Shown here: positions 16,175 through 25,867 of the stretch, piece after piece
Position numbering within the stretch: position 1 is the stretch's first letter
Layout: each line of letters begins with the position of its first letter
Program-made: the position numbers and the translations under genes
Source: Sphingomonadaceae bacterium 3R27E2-A
Lineage (GTDB): Bacteria > Pseudomonadota > Alphaproteobacteria > Sphingomonadales > Sphingomonadaceae
Assembly: GCA_005503165.1 (NCBI GenBank)
Contig: SCNT01000017.1
Location: forward strand, 1-64,000
Direction of reading: 5' to 3'
DNA length: 64,000 nucleotides
Notes under the pieces: model-generated
What the model saw: only the letters and a program-made list of their open reading frames with translations
Database searches by the model: none
What the model was told of the DNA's origin: nothing

Positions 16175-18394
16175 ATGCGACTGTCGATCAAGGCCCTGAG
16201 CGGCACCGCCCTGGCGCTTGCATGGCCCGCCACGGCATCGGCGCAGGAGAGCGACACCAGCCCGGGCGAGGAGATCGTCGTCACCGCGCAGAAGCGATCG
16301 CAGACGCTGATCGACGTGCCGCAGTCGGTTTCGGTCATCTCTGCCGCGACGCTCGAGCAGCAGGGAGCGACCGGGTTCGCCGACTATCTCAAGAATGTTC
16401 CCGGCCTGCAGCTCGTTCAGGGCACGCCTGGCCAGGGCCGGCTCGTGCTGCGCGGGATCAACACCGGCGGGGTCGCCTCGACCGTCGCGGTCTATGTCGA
16501 CGAAACGCCCTTCGGATCGAGCACGGGCCTCGCCAACGGATCCGAACTCGCGGGCGATTTCGACAGCTTCGACATCGCGCGGATCGAGGTGCTGCGCGGG
16601 CCGCAGGGGACGCTCTATGGCGCGAGTTCGCTCGGCGGCCTGCTCAAATTCGTGACCAACGAGCCCTCGACGTCGGGCTTCGAGGCCAAAGTGCTCGGCG
16701 GCGTCGAGTTCACGGACGGCGGCGACGCCTCCTATCGCGGCGCGGCGATGGTCAACGTCCCGCTCGGCGAGACGCTCGCCTTCCGCGCCTCGGGGTCATA
16801 CCGCAAGCAGGGCGGCTATATCGACTCGACCGGCACCGCAGGGTCGAACGTCCGCAGCAATATCAACGATCTCGAAAATTATGGCGGCCGCGCCTCGCTG
16901 CTGTGGAAGCCCGACGTCAATCTCAGCGTCCGGCTGAGCGCGCTGGTCCAGAACCTGTATGTCGATGCCCCGAGCATCGTCGAAGCCGATCCCGCAACGC
17001 TCAAGCCGCTCTATGGCGGGCTCACGCAATCGGAATATCTGCCGACCTTCAACAATGTGAAGTATCGGCTCTACAACGGCACGATCGCCTATGATTTCGG
17101 CGGCGTCACCTTGACTTCGGCGACGAGCTACGGCGAACAGCTTCAATCGTTCCGCGCCGACTATACCGCGAACCTCGGTCCGGTGCTCGGCTCCTACGTC
17201 TATTTCGACCAGCTCACCGAAAACCGCAAATGGACGCAGGAACTCCGTCTCGCATCGAATGGCGGCGATTTCGTCGAATGGCTGATCGGCGGTTATTACA
17301 CGCGGGAAAAGGCCCGCATCGTCCAGGATCTGAAGACCGCGGTTCCGGGCACGCCCGGCGTGCTGATCCCGATCGACCTGCCGTTCGAACTGGCGGTGTT
17401 CGACCTGAACTCGCGCTATGAGGAAATCGCGGGCTTCGCCAACGCAACGCTGCACCTGTCCTCCTGGTTCGATATCGACCTCGGCGGCCGGTACAGCCAC
17501 AACCGCCAGCGCGCCCGACAGGCGACCGACGGCGTCCTGCTCGGCACCGCGCTGATCGAGGGTCTTCGCTCATCGGACAATGTCTTCACCTGGTCGGTCG
17601 CGCCGAAGATCAAGTTCGGCGGCCAGGCGTCGCTCTATGCGCGCGTCGCCAAGGGCTATCGGCCCGGCGGCCCGAACGTCATCCCGATCGGTTCGCCGCC
17701 GGGGACCCCGACGACCTATCAGCCCGACGCCGTCACCAGCTATGAAGCCGGGTTCAAGGGCGACACCGCCGATCGCAGCGCCTCGATCGAGGCCTCGCTC
17801 TATCATATCGACTGGAGCGACATCCAGCTCGCCGCCGTCGTCAACGGCTTCGGCGTCAACGTCAACGGCACCAGCGCCAAGGTCGACGGCGCCGAGATCG
17901 TCGCGACGCTGCGCCCGACCCGCGGCTTCACGACCTCGGTCGGCTTCACCTATACCGACGCCCGGCTCAGCGGCGATACCGATCCGGTCGCCGTCGGCGC
18001 GGTCAAGGGCGACCGCCTGCCCTTCGCACCCAAATATGCCGTCAATCTCAACGCCGATTACCGATGGGAGCTCGGCGCTTCCGCAACCGCGTCGATTGGC
18101 GCATCCATCCGTTCGGTCTCGCGGCAAAGCGGCGGTTTCGATCCCGCGTATCGCGCCGCCTATGCCCATTTTGCGCGCGTCGGCGCCTATGAAGTTGTCG
18201 ACCTTCGGGCCGGCCTCGATTTCGGGCGCTACTCGCTGGCCGCTTATGCCAACAATCTGACTAACAGTCGCGGTATCACCTCGACGCAGGCGCTGCTGGG
18301 CGTCGCCGGGCTGCCTCGCAACGTCGATGGCGCGCTCGGCGCCGCAGTCCTTCGCCCGCGAACGATCGGCGTCAATGCGACGGTGGCATTTTGA
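16175..18394 (+). CDS. TonB-dependent receptor
   Basis: A 739-residue outer-membrane receptor. The signal peptide ends around ATASAQE, then the TonB box-like segment EEIVVTAQKRSQ, a plug domain with DVPQSVSVISAATLEQQG and the ADYLKNVPGLQ segment, and a beta-barrel ending in NATVAF with the terminal Phe needed for Bam insertion. The start at 16175 follows a gagggga ribosome site; two upstream ATGs give longer, unlikely leaders. With the hydrolase, MFS, amidase and TetR neighbours it would bring in one ligand from outside. The substrate is unknown. Confidence 0.93.
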   Translation: MRLSIKALSGTALALAWPATASAQESDTSPGEEIVVTAQKRSQTLIDVPQSVSVISAATLEQQGATGFADYLKNVPGLQLVQGTPGQGRLVLRGINTGGVASTVAVYVDETPFGSSTGLANGSELAGDFDSFDIARIEVLRGPQGTLYGASSLGGLLKFVTNEPSTSGFEAKVLGGVEFTDGGDASYRGAAMVNVPLGETLAFRASGSYRKQGGYIDSTGTAGSNVRSNINDLENYGGRASLLWKPDVNLSVRLSALVQNLYVDAPSIVEADPATLKPLYGGLTQSEYLPTFNNVKYRLYNGTIAYDFGGVTLTSATSYGEQLQSFRADYTANLGPVLGSYVYFDQLTENRKWTQELRLASNGGDFVEWLIGGYYTREKARIVQDLKTAVPGTPGVLIPIDLPFELAVFDLNSRYEEIAGFANATLHLSSWFDIDLGGRYSHNRQRARQATDGVLLGTALIEGLRSSDNVFTWSVAPKIKFGGQASLYARVAKGYRPGGPNVIPIGSPPGTPTTYQPDAVTSYEAGFKGDTADRSASIEASLYHIDWSDIQLAAVVNGFGVNVNGTSAKVDGAEIVATLRPTRGFTTSVGFTYTDARLSGDTDPVAVGAVKGDRLPFAPKYAVNLNADYRWELGASATASIGASIRSVSRQSGGFDPAYRAAYAHFARVGAYEVVDLRAGLDFGRYSLAAYANNLTNSRGITSTQALLGVAGLPRNVDGALGAAVLRPRTIGVNATVAF

Positions 18395-18442
18395 GGCGGC
18401 TCGCCTATCTCCGCAGCACGCGCTATCGCAGATGACCGGGGC

Positions 18443-19063
18443 ATGACGAAGACCGCAACCAGACCACGCCGCAGCCAGGCCGACCGCAGCGCCGCCACTC
18501 GCGCGCGGGTGCTGGCGGCGGCCCGTGACGTGCTCTGCTCGCAGGGCTATTCGGGCGCGACGATGCTCGCCATCCGCGATGCCGCGGGCATGAGCCTGGG
18601 CGCGATCCAGCACCAGTTCCCGACAAAGGCCAAGCTGATGGCCGCCGTCGCCGCCGAGTTCGCGGCCTATCGCACCAGGGTCTATGCCGAGGCTATCCGG
18701 GCCGGCACGACCCCGCGACAGTCGATGGAAAATCTGATCGACGCCAACTACCAGATGGTCAGCCGCCCCGAAATGGCCGCGGTGCTCGAAATCCATCTCG
18801 CCCGCCGCAACGATCCCGATCTCGATCAGGAGGTCGGGCCGAGTGCGCGGCGCTTCGATCGCCGGGTCCGGCTGTGGGGCCATATGATATTGCGCGCGGC
18901 GGGCATCGACAATGACGAGGCCTATCAGACGCTCCAGCTGCTCAACAACGCGGTGACACGCGGCCTGACGGTCGAATATATCCGCAATCCCAACATGGCT
19001 CTCGTCGAGCGGTCGGTCGCGATCTGGAAACGTCAGATGCTCGAACTGGTTTTTGGCCCCTGA
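18443..19063 (+). CDS. TetR/AcrR family transcriptional regulator
   Basis: A 206-residue regulator. The N-terminal helix-turn-helix runs from about residue 18 to 65 (RVLAAARDVLCSQGYSGATMLAIRDAAGMSLGAIQHQFPTK in overlapping pieces of the family pattern), followed by a helical ligand-binding domain. It lies 48 bp after the TonB receptor gene and likely controls the module from 12351 to 18394. Its operator may be the dyad at 15196-15210 (inference). It is convergent with ectR. Confidence 0.9.
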   Translation: MTKTATRPRRSQADRSAATRARVLAAARDVLCSQGYSGATMLAIRDAAGMSLGAIQHQFPTKAKLMAAVAAEFAAYRTRVYAEAIRAGTTPRQSMENLIDANYQMVSRPEMAAVLEIHLARRNDPDLDQEVGPSARRFDRRVRLWGHMILRAAGIDNDEAYQTLQLLNNAVTRGLTVEYIRNPNMALVERSVAIWKRQMLELVFGP

Positions 19064-19186
19064 CCGGACGGATGCGGCCGTGTCTGGGCCCCCGACCTGA
19101 TTCAGGCGGCAGGGGAAAGCAGAGGATCAGGCGCGTGGGCGGCTGCCAGGTCGGCGTTCTGCGAGAAGCGCTGGCGCGAGGATGGC

Positions 19187-19747
19187 TCAGGGCTCGGTTT
19201 CGGCGCGATCGATCGCCCCCGCGTCGAGGAGCGGCGCCGCGTCGATTTCGCCTCCGCCGAGCAGGATGGCCAGCTTTTCGCTGGCGGCAAGGATCATCGC
19301 CTGTTCCCAGAGCGGAAGCGCGCCGAACCGCTCGATGAAAAGCTGCTGCAACATGTCGGGCGCCTCGTTCAGCTTGCGGCGGCCCTCGTCCGTCAGATCG
19401 AGCAATATCTGGCGCCTGTCCCGCTCGCTGCGTGCCCGGGTCACGAGCGCCAACGCCTCGAGACGATCGACAAGCGCGGTAATGGTCGCCTGGCTGAACT
19501 GCAGCTGGGCCGCGATGACGCCCGGCGTCGCGCCCGGGTGCATCGAAATCTCGCGCAGCAGAAGAAGCTGCGACGGCGTGAGGCCGGTGGCCGCAGCAAG
19601 GCCGCGGCGCCCGGTCTCGGTCGCACGCAATATGCGCCGGACGGCTTTCAATGTTGCGCTGGCGATCTCGGAATCCATGCCTGCTCGTAGCGCCAGGCCG
19701 GAACTTGTCCAACGGTCTTCGTGCGCGGATCCCGGAAAATCATTCAT
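19187..19747 (-). CDS. ectR: MarR family regulator of ectoine genes (EctR-type)
   Basis: A 186-residue MarR-type repressor divergent from ectA. The winged-helix core is visible as LTPSQLLLLREISMHPGA, AAQLQFSQATITALVDRLEALALVTR, and the wing ARSERDRRQILLDLTDEGR. EctR regulators of this family sit next to ect operons in other bacteria and repress them when salinity is low. I chose the ATG at 19747 because upstream codons would run through the shared promoter. An inverted repeat ctattattc / gaataatag in front of both genes is the likely operator. Confidence 0.88.
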   Translation of the reverse strand: MNDFPGSAHEDRWTSSGLALRAGMDSEIASATLKAVRRILRATETGRRGLAAATGLTPSQLLLLREISMHPGATPGVIAAQLQFSQATITALVDRLEALALVTRARSERDRRQILLDLTDEGRRKLNEAPDMLQQLFIERFGALPLWEQAMILAASEKLAILLGGGEIDAAPLLDAGAIDRAETEP

Positions 19748-19755
19748 AAAATGAA

Positions 19756-19804
19756 CTATTATTCGGGTGCAGGGTTGAACAATCGGGAATAATAGCGATA
19801 TATA
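19756..19804 (+). promoter_or_regulatory. Ectoine promoter with EctR-like operator
   Basis: A perfect 9-bp inverted repeat (ctattattc at 19756-19764, gaataatag at 19787-19795) has its halves 31 bp apart, three helical turns. A TTGAAC (19775) and TATATA (19799) pair with an 18-bp spacer forms a plausible promoter, with the right half-site inside the spacer. Binding would block both ectA and ectR transcription. Confidence 0.55.
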
Positions 19805-19895
19805 GCGCGGCCTTGAGCCTGAGTCCCGTGGCTTGCACAATCGAATATATTTCAGGAGACGAATAATCTTAGATCGCCAGCAGCGCGTTCCGCCG

Positions 19896-20447
19896 ATGGC
19901 CGAGAGCCCCGACGCATCGTCGCGATGCGACGATGACACCGAAATCGCCTTCCGTTCGCCGACGGCGTCCGACGGGCCCGCCGTTACCGCTTTGATCGCG
20001 TCCTGCCCCCCGCTCGATCGCAATTCGCGCTACTGCAACCTCATCCAGTGCAGTCACTTTGCCGACCATTGCGTCGTCGCCGAGCGCGAGGGCCGCATCA
20101 TCGGATGGATTTCCGGTCATCGGCCGCCCTCGGAGCCTTCCGCCTTTTTCGTATGGCAGGTTGCCGTTGCGAGCGATGCGCGCGGTCAGGGACTGGCAAG
20201 CCGGATGATCGACGAACTGCTCGCCCGCCCATCGCAGCGCGGCGTCACGCACCTCATCACGACGGTGACCGACGACAATCTGGCATCGTGGAACCTCTTC
20301 CGCCGCCTGGCGCGCGAGCGGGGAGCCGCGCTCGACCGAAGCGTGGCGTTCGAGCGCGAGCGGCATTTCGCGGGCGTCCATCCCACCGAATATCTGGCCC
20401 GCATCGGGCCGATCCACCACGACAAGATCCACGAAAAACGGGGATAA
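19896..20447 (+). CDS. ectA: L-2,4-diaminobutyrate acetyltransferase
   Basis: First committed acetylation step of ectoine synthesis: acetyl-CoA plus 2,4-diaminobutyrate gives N-gamma-acetyl-diaminobutyrate. The 183-residue GNAT-fold protein shows SRYCNLIQCSHFADHCVVAE, the acetyl-CoA motif VASDARGQGLASRMI, and the DDNLASWNLFRRLA segment, all typical of EctA. The ATG at 19896 was chosen because family similarity begins soon after. ectB follows after one base, so the operon is tightly coupled. Expression should be salt-induced through EctR. Confidence 0.95.
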   Translation: MAESPDASSRCDDDTEIAFRSPTASDGPAVTALIASCPPLDRNSRYCNLIQCSHFADHCVVAEREGRIIGWISGHRPPSEPSAFFVWQVAVASDARGQGLASRMIDELLARPSQRGVTHLITTVTDDNLASWNLFRRLARERGAALDRSVAFERERHFAGVHPTEYLARIGPIHHDKIHEKRG

Positions 20448-20448
20448 G

Positions 20449-21756
20449 ATGATGATTATGACACCCGAGCCGTCCGGATCGCTTCCGGACCGAACCCTCT
20501 ATGAGCGCCGCGAATCCCAGGTCCGCAGCTACGCCAGGTCGATGCCGCGGCAGTTCGGCCGCGCCGAAGGCGTGTGGATGCACGACGATCAGGGCGGTCG
20601 CTATCTCGACTTCCTGTCAGGCTGCTCGACGCTGAACTATGGGCACAATCACCCGATCCTGAAGCAGGCGTTGCTCGACTATATCGCCGCCGACGGCATC
20701 GCGCACGGGCTCGACCTGCACACCGATGCCAAGCGCGACTTTCTCGACACGTTCGAAACGCTGATCCTGAAGCCGCGCGGGCTCGACCACCGCGTGATGT
20801 TCACCGGCCCGACCGGCACCAACGCCGTCGAGGCCGCGATCAAGCTGGCGCGCAAGGTGACGGGCCGCGAAATGGTCATCGCCTTTACCAACGGCTTCCA
20901 CGGGATGACGCTTGGCGCACTCGCTTGCACCGGCAATGCGACCAAACGCGGCGGCGCGGGCGTGCCGCTCAGCCACGTCGCGCACGAACCCTATGACGGT
21001 TATTACGGCCCCGAGGTCGACACCGCCGATCTGCTCGAACAGCGGCTCGCCGACCCTTCGAGCGGGCTCGATGCGCCTGCGGCGATCCTTGTCGAGACGG
21101 TGCAGGGCGAAGGCGGTCTCAATGCGGCGTCGCCCGCATGGCTGCGCCGGATAGCCAAGATCGCGAAAGCGCATGGCGCGCTGCTGATCGTCGACGACAT
21201 TCAGGCCGGCTGCGGCCGCACCGGCGGCTTTTTCAGCTTCGAGGACATGGGGTTCGTTCCAGATATCGTGACGCTCGCGAAATCGCTGTCGGGCATGGGC
21301 CTGCCCTTTGCGCTGACCTTGCTGCGCCCCGAAGTCGACCAATGGTCGCCCGGCGAGCATAATGGCACCTTCCGCGGCAACAACCATGCCTTCGTGACCG
21401 CGACCGCCGCGCTTCGCCATTTCTGGAGCACGGACGAGTTCCGCCGCGACGTCGATCGCCGCGGCGCGCTTCTCGCATCCCGGCTGGCCTCCATCGCGGC
21501 GGACCACGGCTTCGAAACCCGCGGCCGCGGCATGATGCGCGGAATCAACGTCGGCTCGGGCGAGCTCGCCGCGACCGTGACCGCCGCCTGTTTCGACGCC
21601 GGGCTCATCATCGAGACCAGCGGCGCGCATGACGAGGTGATCAAGGTGCTCGCGCCGCTCGTCATCGACGACGCCGTACTGGGTGCCGGGCTCGACATCC
21701 TCGAAGCCGAAATCCGCCGGGCGATGGCCGCCGATTACGCCGTCGCCGCCGAATAA
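20449..21756 (+). CDS. ectB: Diaminobutyrate-2-oxoglutarate transaminase
   Basis: A PLP-dependent class III aminotransferase of 435 residues that makes L-2,4-diaminobutyrate from aspartate semialdehyde with glutamate as donor. [18 protein letters not shown], the [14 protein letters not shown] motif with the PLP-ring aspartate, and the Schiff-base lysine in VTLAKSLSG near residue 283 are visible. Length matches EctB. Two in-frame ATGs open the gene; the first is used here. It lies between ectA and ectC and supplies the substrate for EctA. Confidence 0.96.
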   Translation: MMIMTPEPSGSLPDRTLYERRESQVRSYARSMPRQFGRAEGVWMHDDQGGRYLDFLSGCSTLNYGHNHPILKQALLDYIAADGIAHGLDLHTDAKRDFLDTFETLILKPRGLDHRVMFTGPTGTNAVEAAIKLARKVTGREMVIAFTNGFHGMTLGALACTGNATKRGGAGVPLSHVAHEPYDGYYGPEVDTADLLEQRLADPSSGLDAPAAILVETVQGEGGLNAASPAWLRRIAKIAKAHGALLIVDDIQAGCGRTGGFFSFEDMGFVPDIVTLAKSLSGMGLPFALTLLRPEVDQWSPGEHNGTFRGNNHAFVTATAALRHFWSTDEFRRDVDRRGALLASRLASIAADHGFETRGRGMMRGINVGSGELAATVTAACFDAGLIIETSGAHDEVIKVLAPLVIDDAVLGAGLDILEAEIRRAMAADYAVAAE

Positions 21757-21773
21757 TTGCAGGAGACACCCAC

Positions 21774-22187
21774 ATGATCGTTCGCAACCTCAACGACATC
21801 CGCAAGTCCGGCCGCAACGTCCGCTCGGACGGCTGGGCGAGTGCCCGCATGCTGCTCACGGACGATGGCATGGGCTTTTCCTTTCACGTCACCACCCTGT
21901 TCGCGGGCGCCGAGCTCAAGATGCATTACCAGAACCATCTGGAAGCCGTCTTCGTGCTGAAAGGCCATGGCACGATCGAGGATCTGGGCACGGGCGAAGT
22001 CCACAAGCTCGAACCCGGCGTGATGTACGCGCTCAACGATCATGATCGTCATATCGTGCGCCCCGAAACCGACATTTTGACCGCGTGCGCATTCAATCCG
22101 CCGGTGACGGGCAAGGAAGTGCACGACGAAACAGGCGCCTATCCGGCCGATGCCGATCTGGCGCGCCGGCCCGCGCCCGCCGACTGA
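21774..22187 (+). CDS. ectC: L-ectoine synthase
   Basis: A 137-residue cupin that closes acetyl-diaminobutyrate to ectoine by loss of water. The start MIVRNLNDI, the metal-site region [24 protein letters not shown] and the [16 protein letters not shown] segment are hallmark EctC sequence. The product is a cytoplasmic compatible solute. Seventeen bases separate it from ectB, with a caggaga ribosome site. Confidence 0.97.
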   Translation: MIVRNLNDIRKSGRNVRSDGWASARMLLTDDGMGFSFHVTTLFAGAELKMHYQNHLEAVFVLKGHGTIEDLGTGEVHKLEPGVMYALNDHDRHIVRPETDILTACAFNPPVTGKEVHDETGAYPADADLARRPAPAD

Positions 22188-22217
22188 CATCAACAGAACA
22201 GGAAAGGGGGACGTCCC

Positions 22218-23138
22218 ATGACCGACATCTACCCATCGCGCCACGCGGCCGAACCAGAGCTGCTGCCGCGGCAGGATCCCGTCGTCCACAGCGCGTGGAG
22301 CAACGACGCGCCCGTCAGCGCGGCCGAGGCCGCACAGTTCGATCGCGACGGCTATATAGTGCTCGAGGACATATTCTCGGGCGAAGAGGTGGCCTTTCTG
22401 CAACAGGCGGCGGGCAGCCTGCTCGCCGATCCCGCGGCGCTCGACCCGGAGACGATCGTCAGCGAACCGCAGAGCCGCGAGATTCGCTCGATCTTCGAGA
22501 TTCACCGCCAGAACCGGGTGATGGCGCGCCTCGCCGCCGACGCGCGGCTCGCCGACGTCGCGCGCTTCCTGCTGGGTGACGAGGTTTATGTCCACCAGTC
22601 GCGGCTGAACTATAAACCCGGCTTCAAGGGCCGCGAATTCTATTGGCACAGCGATTTCGAAACCTGGCATGTCGAGGACGGTATGCCGCGGATGCGCGCG
22701 CTGTCGATGTCGGTGCTGCTCGCCGAAAACACCCCGCACAACGGCCCGCTGATGGTGATTCCGGGCTCGCATCGCACCTATCTCACCTGCGTCGGCGAGA
22801 CGCCCGACGATCATTATCTGAGCTCGCTCAAGAAGCAGGAATATGGCGTTCCCGACGAGGAAAGCCTTGCCGAACTCGCGCACCAGCATGGCATCGTCGC
22901 GCCGACGGGCAGGCCCGGGACGGTGATCCTGTTCGACTGCAACCTGATGCACGGGTCGAACGGCAACATCACGCCCTTCCCGCGCGCCAACGCCTTCCTC
23001 GTCTATAATGCGGTGAGCAACCGGCTCGAAAAGCCGTTCGGCGCCCTCAAGCCGCGGCCGTGGTTCCTCGCCAACCGCGACCAGCCCGAGGCGCTGACGG
23101 TCGCGCGCGGGCCGCTGAACGAAAGGGTGCCGGCATGA
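22218..23138 (+). CDS. ectD: Ectoine hydroxylase
   Basis: An iron- and 2-oxoglutarate-dependent dioxygenase of 306 residues that converts ectoine to 5-hydroxyectoine. The iron ligands appear as H-S-D in REFYWHSDFETWHVEDG near residue 144 and the distal His in NLMHGSNGNITP near residue 245. This signature W-H-S-D-F-E-T-W-H is typical of EctD. The presence of this gene means the cell should make hydroxyectoine as well as ectoine, which also helps in heat and desiccation. The downstream ask gene overlaps its stop by four bases. Confidence 0.96.
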   Translation: MTDIYPSRHAAEPELLPRQDPVVHSAWSNDAPVSAAEAAQFDRDGYIVLEDIFSGEEVAFLQQAAGSLLADPAALDPETIVSEPQSREIRSIFEIHRQNRVMARLAADARLADVARFLLGDEVYVHQSRLNYKPGFKGREFYWHSDFETWHVEDGMPRMRALSMSVLLAENTPHNGPLMVIPGSHRTYLTCVGETPDDHYLSSLKKQEYGVPDEESLAELAHQHGIVAPTGRPGTVILFDCNLMHGSNGNITPFPRANAFLVYNAVSNRLEKPFGALKPRPWFLANRDQPEALTVARGPLNERVPA

Positions 23139-24577
23139 GCGGCGGGCACAGCGTCGAAAAGATCGGCGGCACCTCGATGGCCGCGACCGCGACCCTCTTC
23201 GACAATGTGTTGATCGCGGGTCGGTCGGGCGCCGATCTCTACAACCGCATCTTCGTCGTCTCGGCCTATGCCGGGATGACCGACCTCCTGCTCGAGAACA
23301 AGAAGACGGGTGCGCCGGGCGTCTACGGCCATTTCGTCGACGACGACGATGCCGAGGCGTGGCGGCGCGCGATGGCGGCGGTGCGCGCGGCGATGCGCGC
23401 GCGCAATGCGGAGATATTCGTGCGCGGCGCAAGCCGGGACGAGGCCGACCGCTTCGTCGACATGCGCATCGACGCCGTCACCGCCTGCCTCGACGACCTC
23501 GCGCGGCTGCGCAGCCACGGGCGCTTCGGGCTGAAGGACCAGCTCGCCACGGTGCGCGAACTGCTCGCGGGAATCGGCGAAGCGCACAGCGCACACAGCA
23601 CCGCGCTGCTGCTTCGCGACCGCGACGTCGATGCGCTGTTCATCGACCTGACGCTATGGGACCAGGACGATCTCAGGAGCCTCGACGAACGGATCAAGGA
23701 GGCCTTCGCCGCAATCGACTTGCGCACGACGCTGCCGATCGTCACCGGCTATGCCGGGTGCGAGGGCGGCATGGTGCGCCGCTACGCGCGCGGCTACACC
23801 GAGATGACCTTCTCGCGGCTCGCCGTCCTGACCGGCGCGCGCGAGGCGATCATCCACAAGGAATTCCACCTGTCGAGCGCCGATCCGAAGCTGGTCGGCG
23901 AGGACAAGGCGCGCAAGATCGGCCGCACCAATTACGACGTCGCCGACCAGCTTGCGAACCTGGGGATGGAGGCGGTGCATCCGGGCGCCGGGCGCGGGCT
24001 GCGCCAGTCGGGCATCCCGCTGCGCGTGCGCAACACTTTCGACCGCGAGGATGGCGGCACGCTCGTCACCGGCGACTATGTCTCCGACGTCCCGCGCGTC
24101 GAGATCGTCACCGGGTTGCGCCAGGTTCAGGCGCTGCAATTTTTCGAGCAGGATATGGTCGGGGTGAAGGGCTATGACGCCGCGATCCTCGACGCGCTGA
24201 CGCGCCACAAGATCTGGATCGTCAGCAAATCGTCGAACGCCAACACGATCACCCATTATCTGTCGGCAAGCGCCGCCGCGGTGAACAAGGTGATCGCCGA
24301 CCTGCAGGACCAATATCCCGACGCGGCGATCTCGGCGCAGCCGGTGGCGATGGTTGCGGCAATCGGCAGCGATATTTCGCGCCCCGGCCTCGTCCCCGAT
24401 GCGTTGCGCGCCCTCCACGATGCCGGCATTGCCATGATCGCGGTGCAGCACCAGATCCGCAACGTCGACGTGCAGTTCATCGTCGAAAGCCGCGATTTCG
24501 ACGCGGCGGTGCGGGTGCTGCACAAGGCGCTGGTCGAAGATGTCGCCGAAACCGCGGAGGACCGGCGCGCCGCATGA
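23135..24577 (+). CDS. ask_ect: Aspartate kinase of the ectoine operon
   Basis: A 480-residue aspartokinase dedicated to ectoine precursor supply. It phosphorylates aspartate to aspartyl phosphate. The N-terminal VEKIGGTSMA carries the K-x-G-G-T-S motif and the C-terminus has two ACT-type segments (for example VAAIGSDISRPGL, then QHQIRNVDVQFIVE). Ectoine-linked Ask proteins are known to be less inhibited by lysine and threonine than housekeeping forms. Its ATG overlaps the ectD stop. Aspartate semialdehyde dehydrogenase must come from elsewhere in the genome. Confidence 0.93.
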   Translation: MSGGHSVEKIGGTSMAATATLFDNVLIAGRSGADLYNRIFVVSAYAGMTDLLLENKKTGAPGVYGHFVDDDDAEAWRRAMAAVRAAMRARNAEIFVRGASRDEADRFVDMRIDAVTACLDDLARLRSHGRFGLKDQLATVRELLAGIGEAHSAHSTALLLRDRDVDALFIDLTLWDQDDLRSLDERIKEAFAAIDLRTTLPIVTGYAGCEGGMVRRYARGYTEMTFSRLAVLTGAREAIIHKEFHLSSADPKLVGEDKARKIGRTNYDVADQLANLGMEAVHPGAGRGLRQSGIPLRVRNTFDREDGGTLVTGDYVSDVPRVEIVTGLRQVQALQFFEQDMVGVKGYDAAILDALTRHKIWIVSKSSNANTITHYLSASAAAVNKVIADLQDQYPDAAISAQPVAMVAAIGSDISRPGLVPDALRALHDAGIAMIAVQHQIRNVDVQFIVESRDFDAAVRVLHKALVEDVAETAEDRRAA

Positions 24578-24598
24578 CGCGCCGACCGCAGACGGCCG

Positions 24599-25867
24599 AT
24601 GTTCGCAATGATCCTCCCCGTACGGAGCCTGCTGGTCGCGATCTTCGTGATGATGGCGGGCAGCGGCTTCCTGTCGACGCTGATCGGGTTGCGCCTCGAG
24701 CGCGCGGGCAGCGGGACGATGGTTATCGGCATCGTCGCAACCGCCTATTTCGGCGGGCTGGTTCTCGGCGCGCTGCGCGCCGGCGAGGTCGTGCGCCGGG
24801 TGGGTCACATCCGCGCCTTCGCGGCCTTCGTCGCACTGCTGTCGGCGAGCACGCTCACCTACGCGCTGTTCCAGCATCCTGCGCTATGGACGGCGCTTCG
24901 CTTCGTCGACGGGCTGTGCGTGGCGGGTGTCTTCATATGCATCGAAAGCTGGCTGAACGACCGCGCCGAACCTGCGACGCGCGGCGGGGTGCTCGCGGGA
25001 TATATGGTCGCTCTCTATTCGGGGCAGGCGCTCGGCCAGCTCATATTGCGGTCGGGGAATAGCGCGCCGCAGATCCCGTTCGAACTCGCCTCGATCCTGA
25101 TCTCGCTCGCGATCATTCCCGTTTGCCTGACGCGAGCCGCCGCGCCGCAACTCGAGGATGCCGCGTCCGTAGCTTTGCGGCGGCTTTTCGAGGCCTCGCC
25201 CCTCGGGGTTGCCGGCGCGGGCTTCACTGGCCTGCTTCTCGGCGCATTCTATGGCCTCGCGGCGATTTACGCCCGCCGGACCGGCCTCGATCTGGGCGAC
25301 ACCGCCGCTTTCATGGCGACGGTCATCCTCGGCGGCGTCGCACTGCAGTGGCCGCTGGGCCGGCTGTCCGACCGCTACGACCGGCGGCGCGTCATCCTCG
25401 CCTGTTTCGCCGCGACCTGGATGATCAGCGTCGCGCTCGCAGCGCAGCCAAAAGGCTTCCTCCTTTTTGGCCTGGGCGCCGCTTTCGGCGGGTTGAGCTT
25501 CGCGCTCTATCCGCTCTGCGTTGCTTATGCGAACGACCGCCTCCTGCCCGCCGAGCGGGTCGCAGCAAGCGGCCAACTGGTGCTCGTCTATTCATCGGGC
25601 GCGGCGCTCGGTCCGCTCGGCGCGGCCGCCGCGATGTCGATGATCGGGGCCGGCGGCCTCTTTCTTTTCATCGCGCTGGCTTCTGCTGTCATGTTCACCT
25701 TCGGGATCTGGCGCGCAGCGATGCGCGGCCCGGTTCCCGCCGACCGGCAACGGGATTTCCAGATTCTTCCGCGCACGACCCCCGTCGCCGCGCTGCTCGA
25801 TCCGGCGGGCGCTGAATCCGCCGCCCCCTCGACAGAGCCGCCCCAACAGCAGGTGATCCATGGATAA
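24599..25867 (+). CDS. MFS transporter (YcaD-like)
   Basis: A 422-residue major facilitator with about 12 membrane segments, close to the YcaD-type group. FLSTLIGLRLERAGSGTMVIGIVATAYFGG and the central LGRLSDRYDRRRVIL loop are visible. Only 21 bp separate it from ask, and its stop overlaps the next transporter gene by eight bases, so it belongs to the ectoine unit. It may export or take up ectoines or a precursor; no substrate is demonstrated. Confidence 0.85.
   Translation: MFAMILPVRSLLVAIFVMMAGSGFLSTLIGLRLERAGSGTMVIGIVATAYFGGLVLGALRAGEVVRRVGHIRAFAAFVALLSASTLTYALFQHPALWTALRFVDGLCVAGVFICIESWLNDRAEPATRGGVLAGYMVALYSGQALGQLILRSGNSAPQIPFELASILISLAIIPVCLTRAAAPQLEDAASVALRRLFEASPLGVAGAGFTGLLLGAFYGLAAIYARRTGLDLGDTAAFMATVILGGVALQWPLGRLSDRYDRRRVILACFAATWMISVALAAQPKGFLLFGLGAAFGGLSFALYPLCVAYANDRLLPAERVAASGQLVLVYSSGAALGPLGAAAAMSMIGAGGLFLFIALASAVMFTFGIWRAAMRGPVPADRQRDFQILPRTTPVAALLDPAGAESAAPSTEPPQQQVIHG

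Noticed and set aside
19748..20023. N-terminal extension of the MarR regulator to 20023
   Set aside because: The extension runs across the divergent promoter and into ectA on the other strand. The ATG at 19747 gives a normal MarR length.
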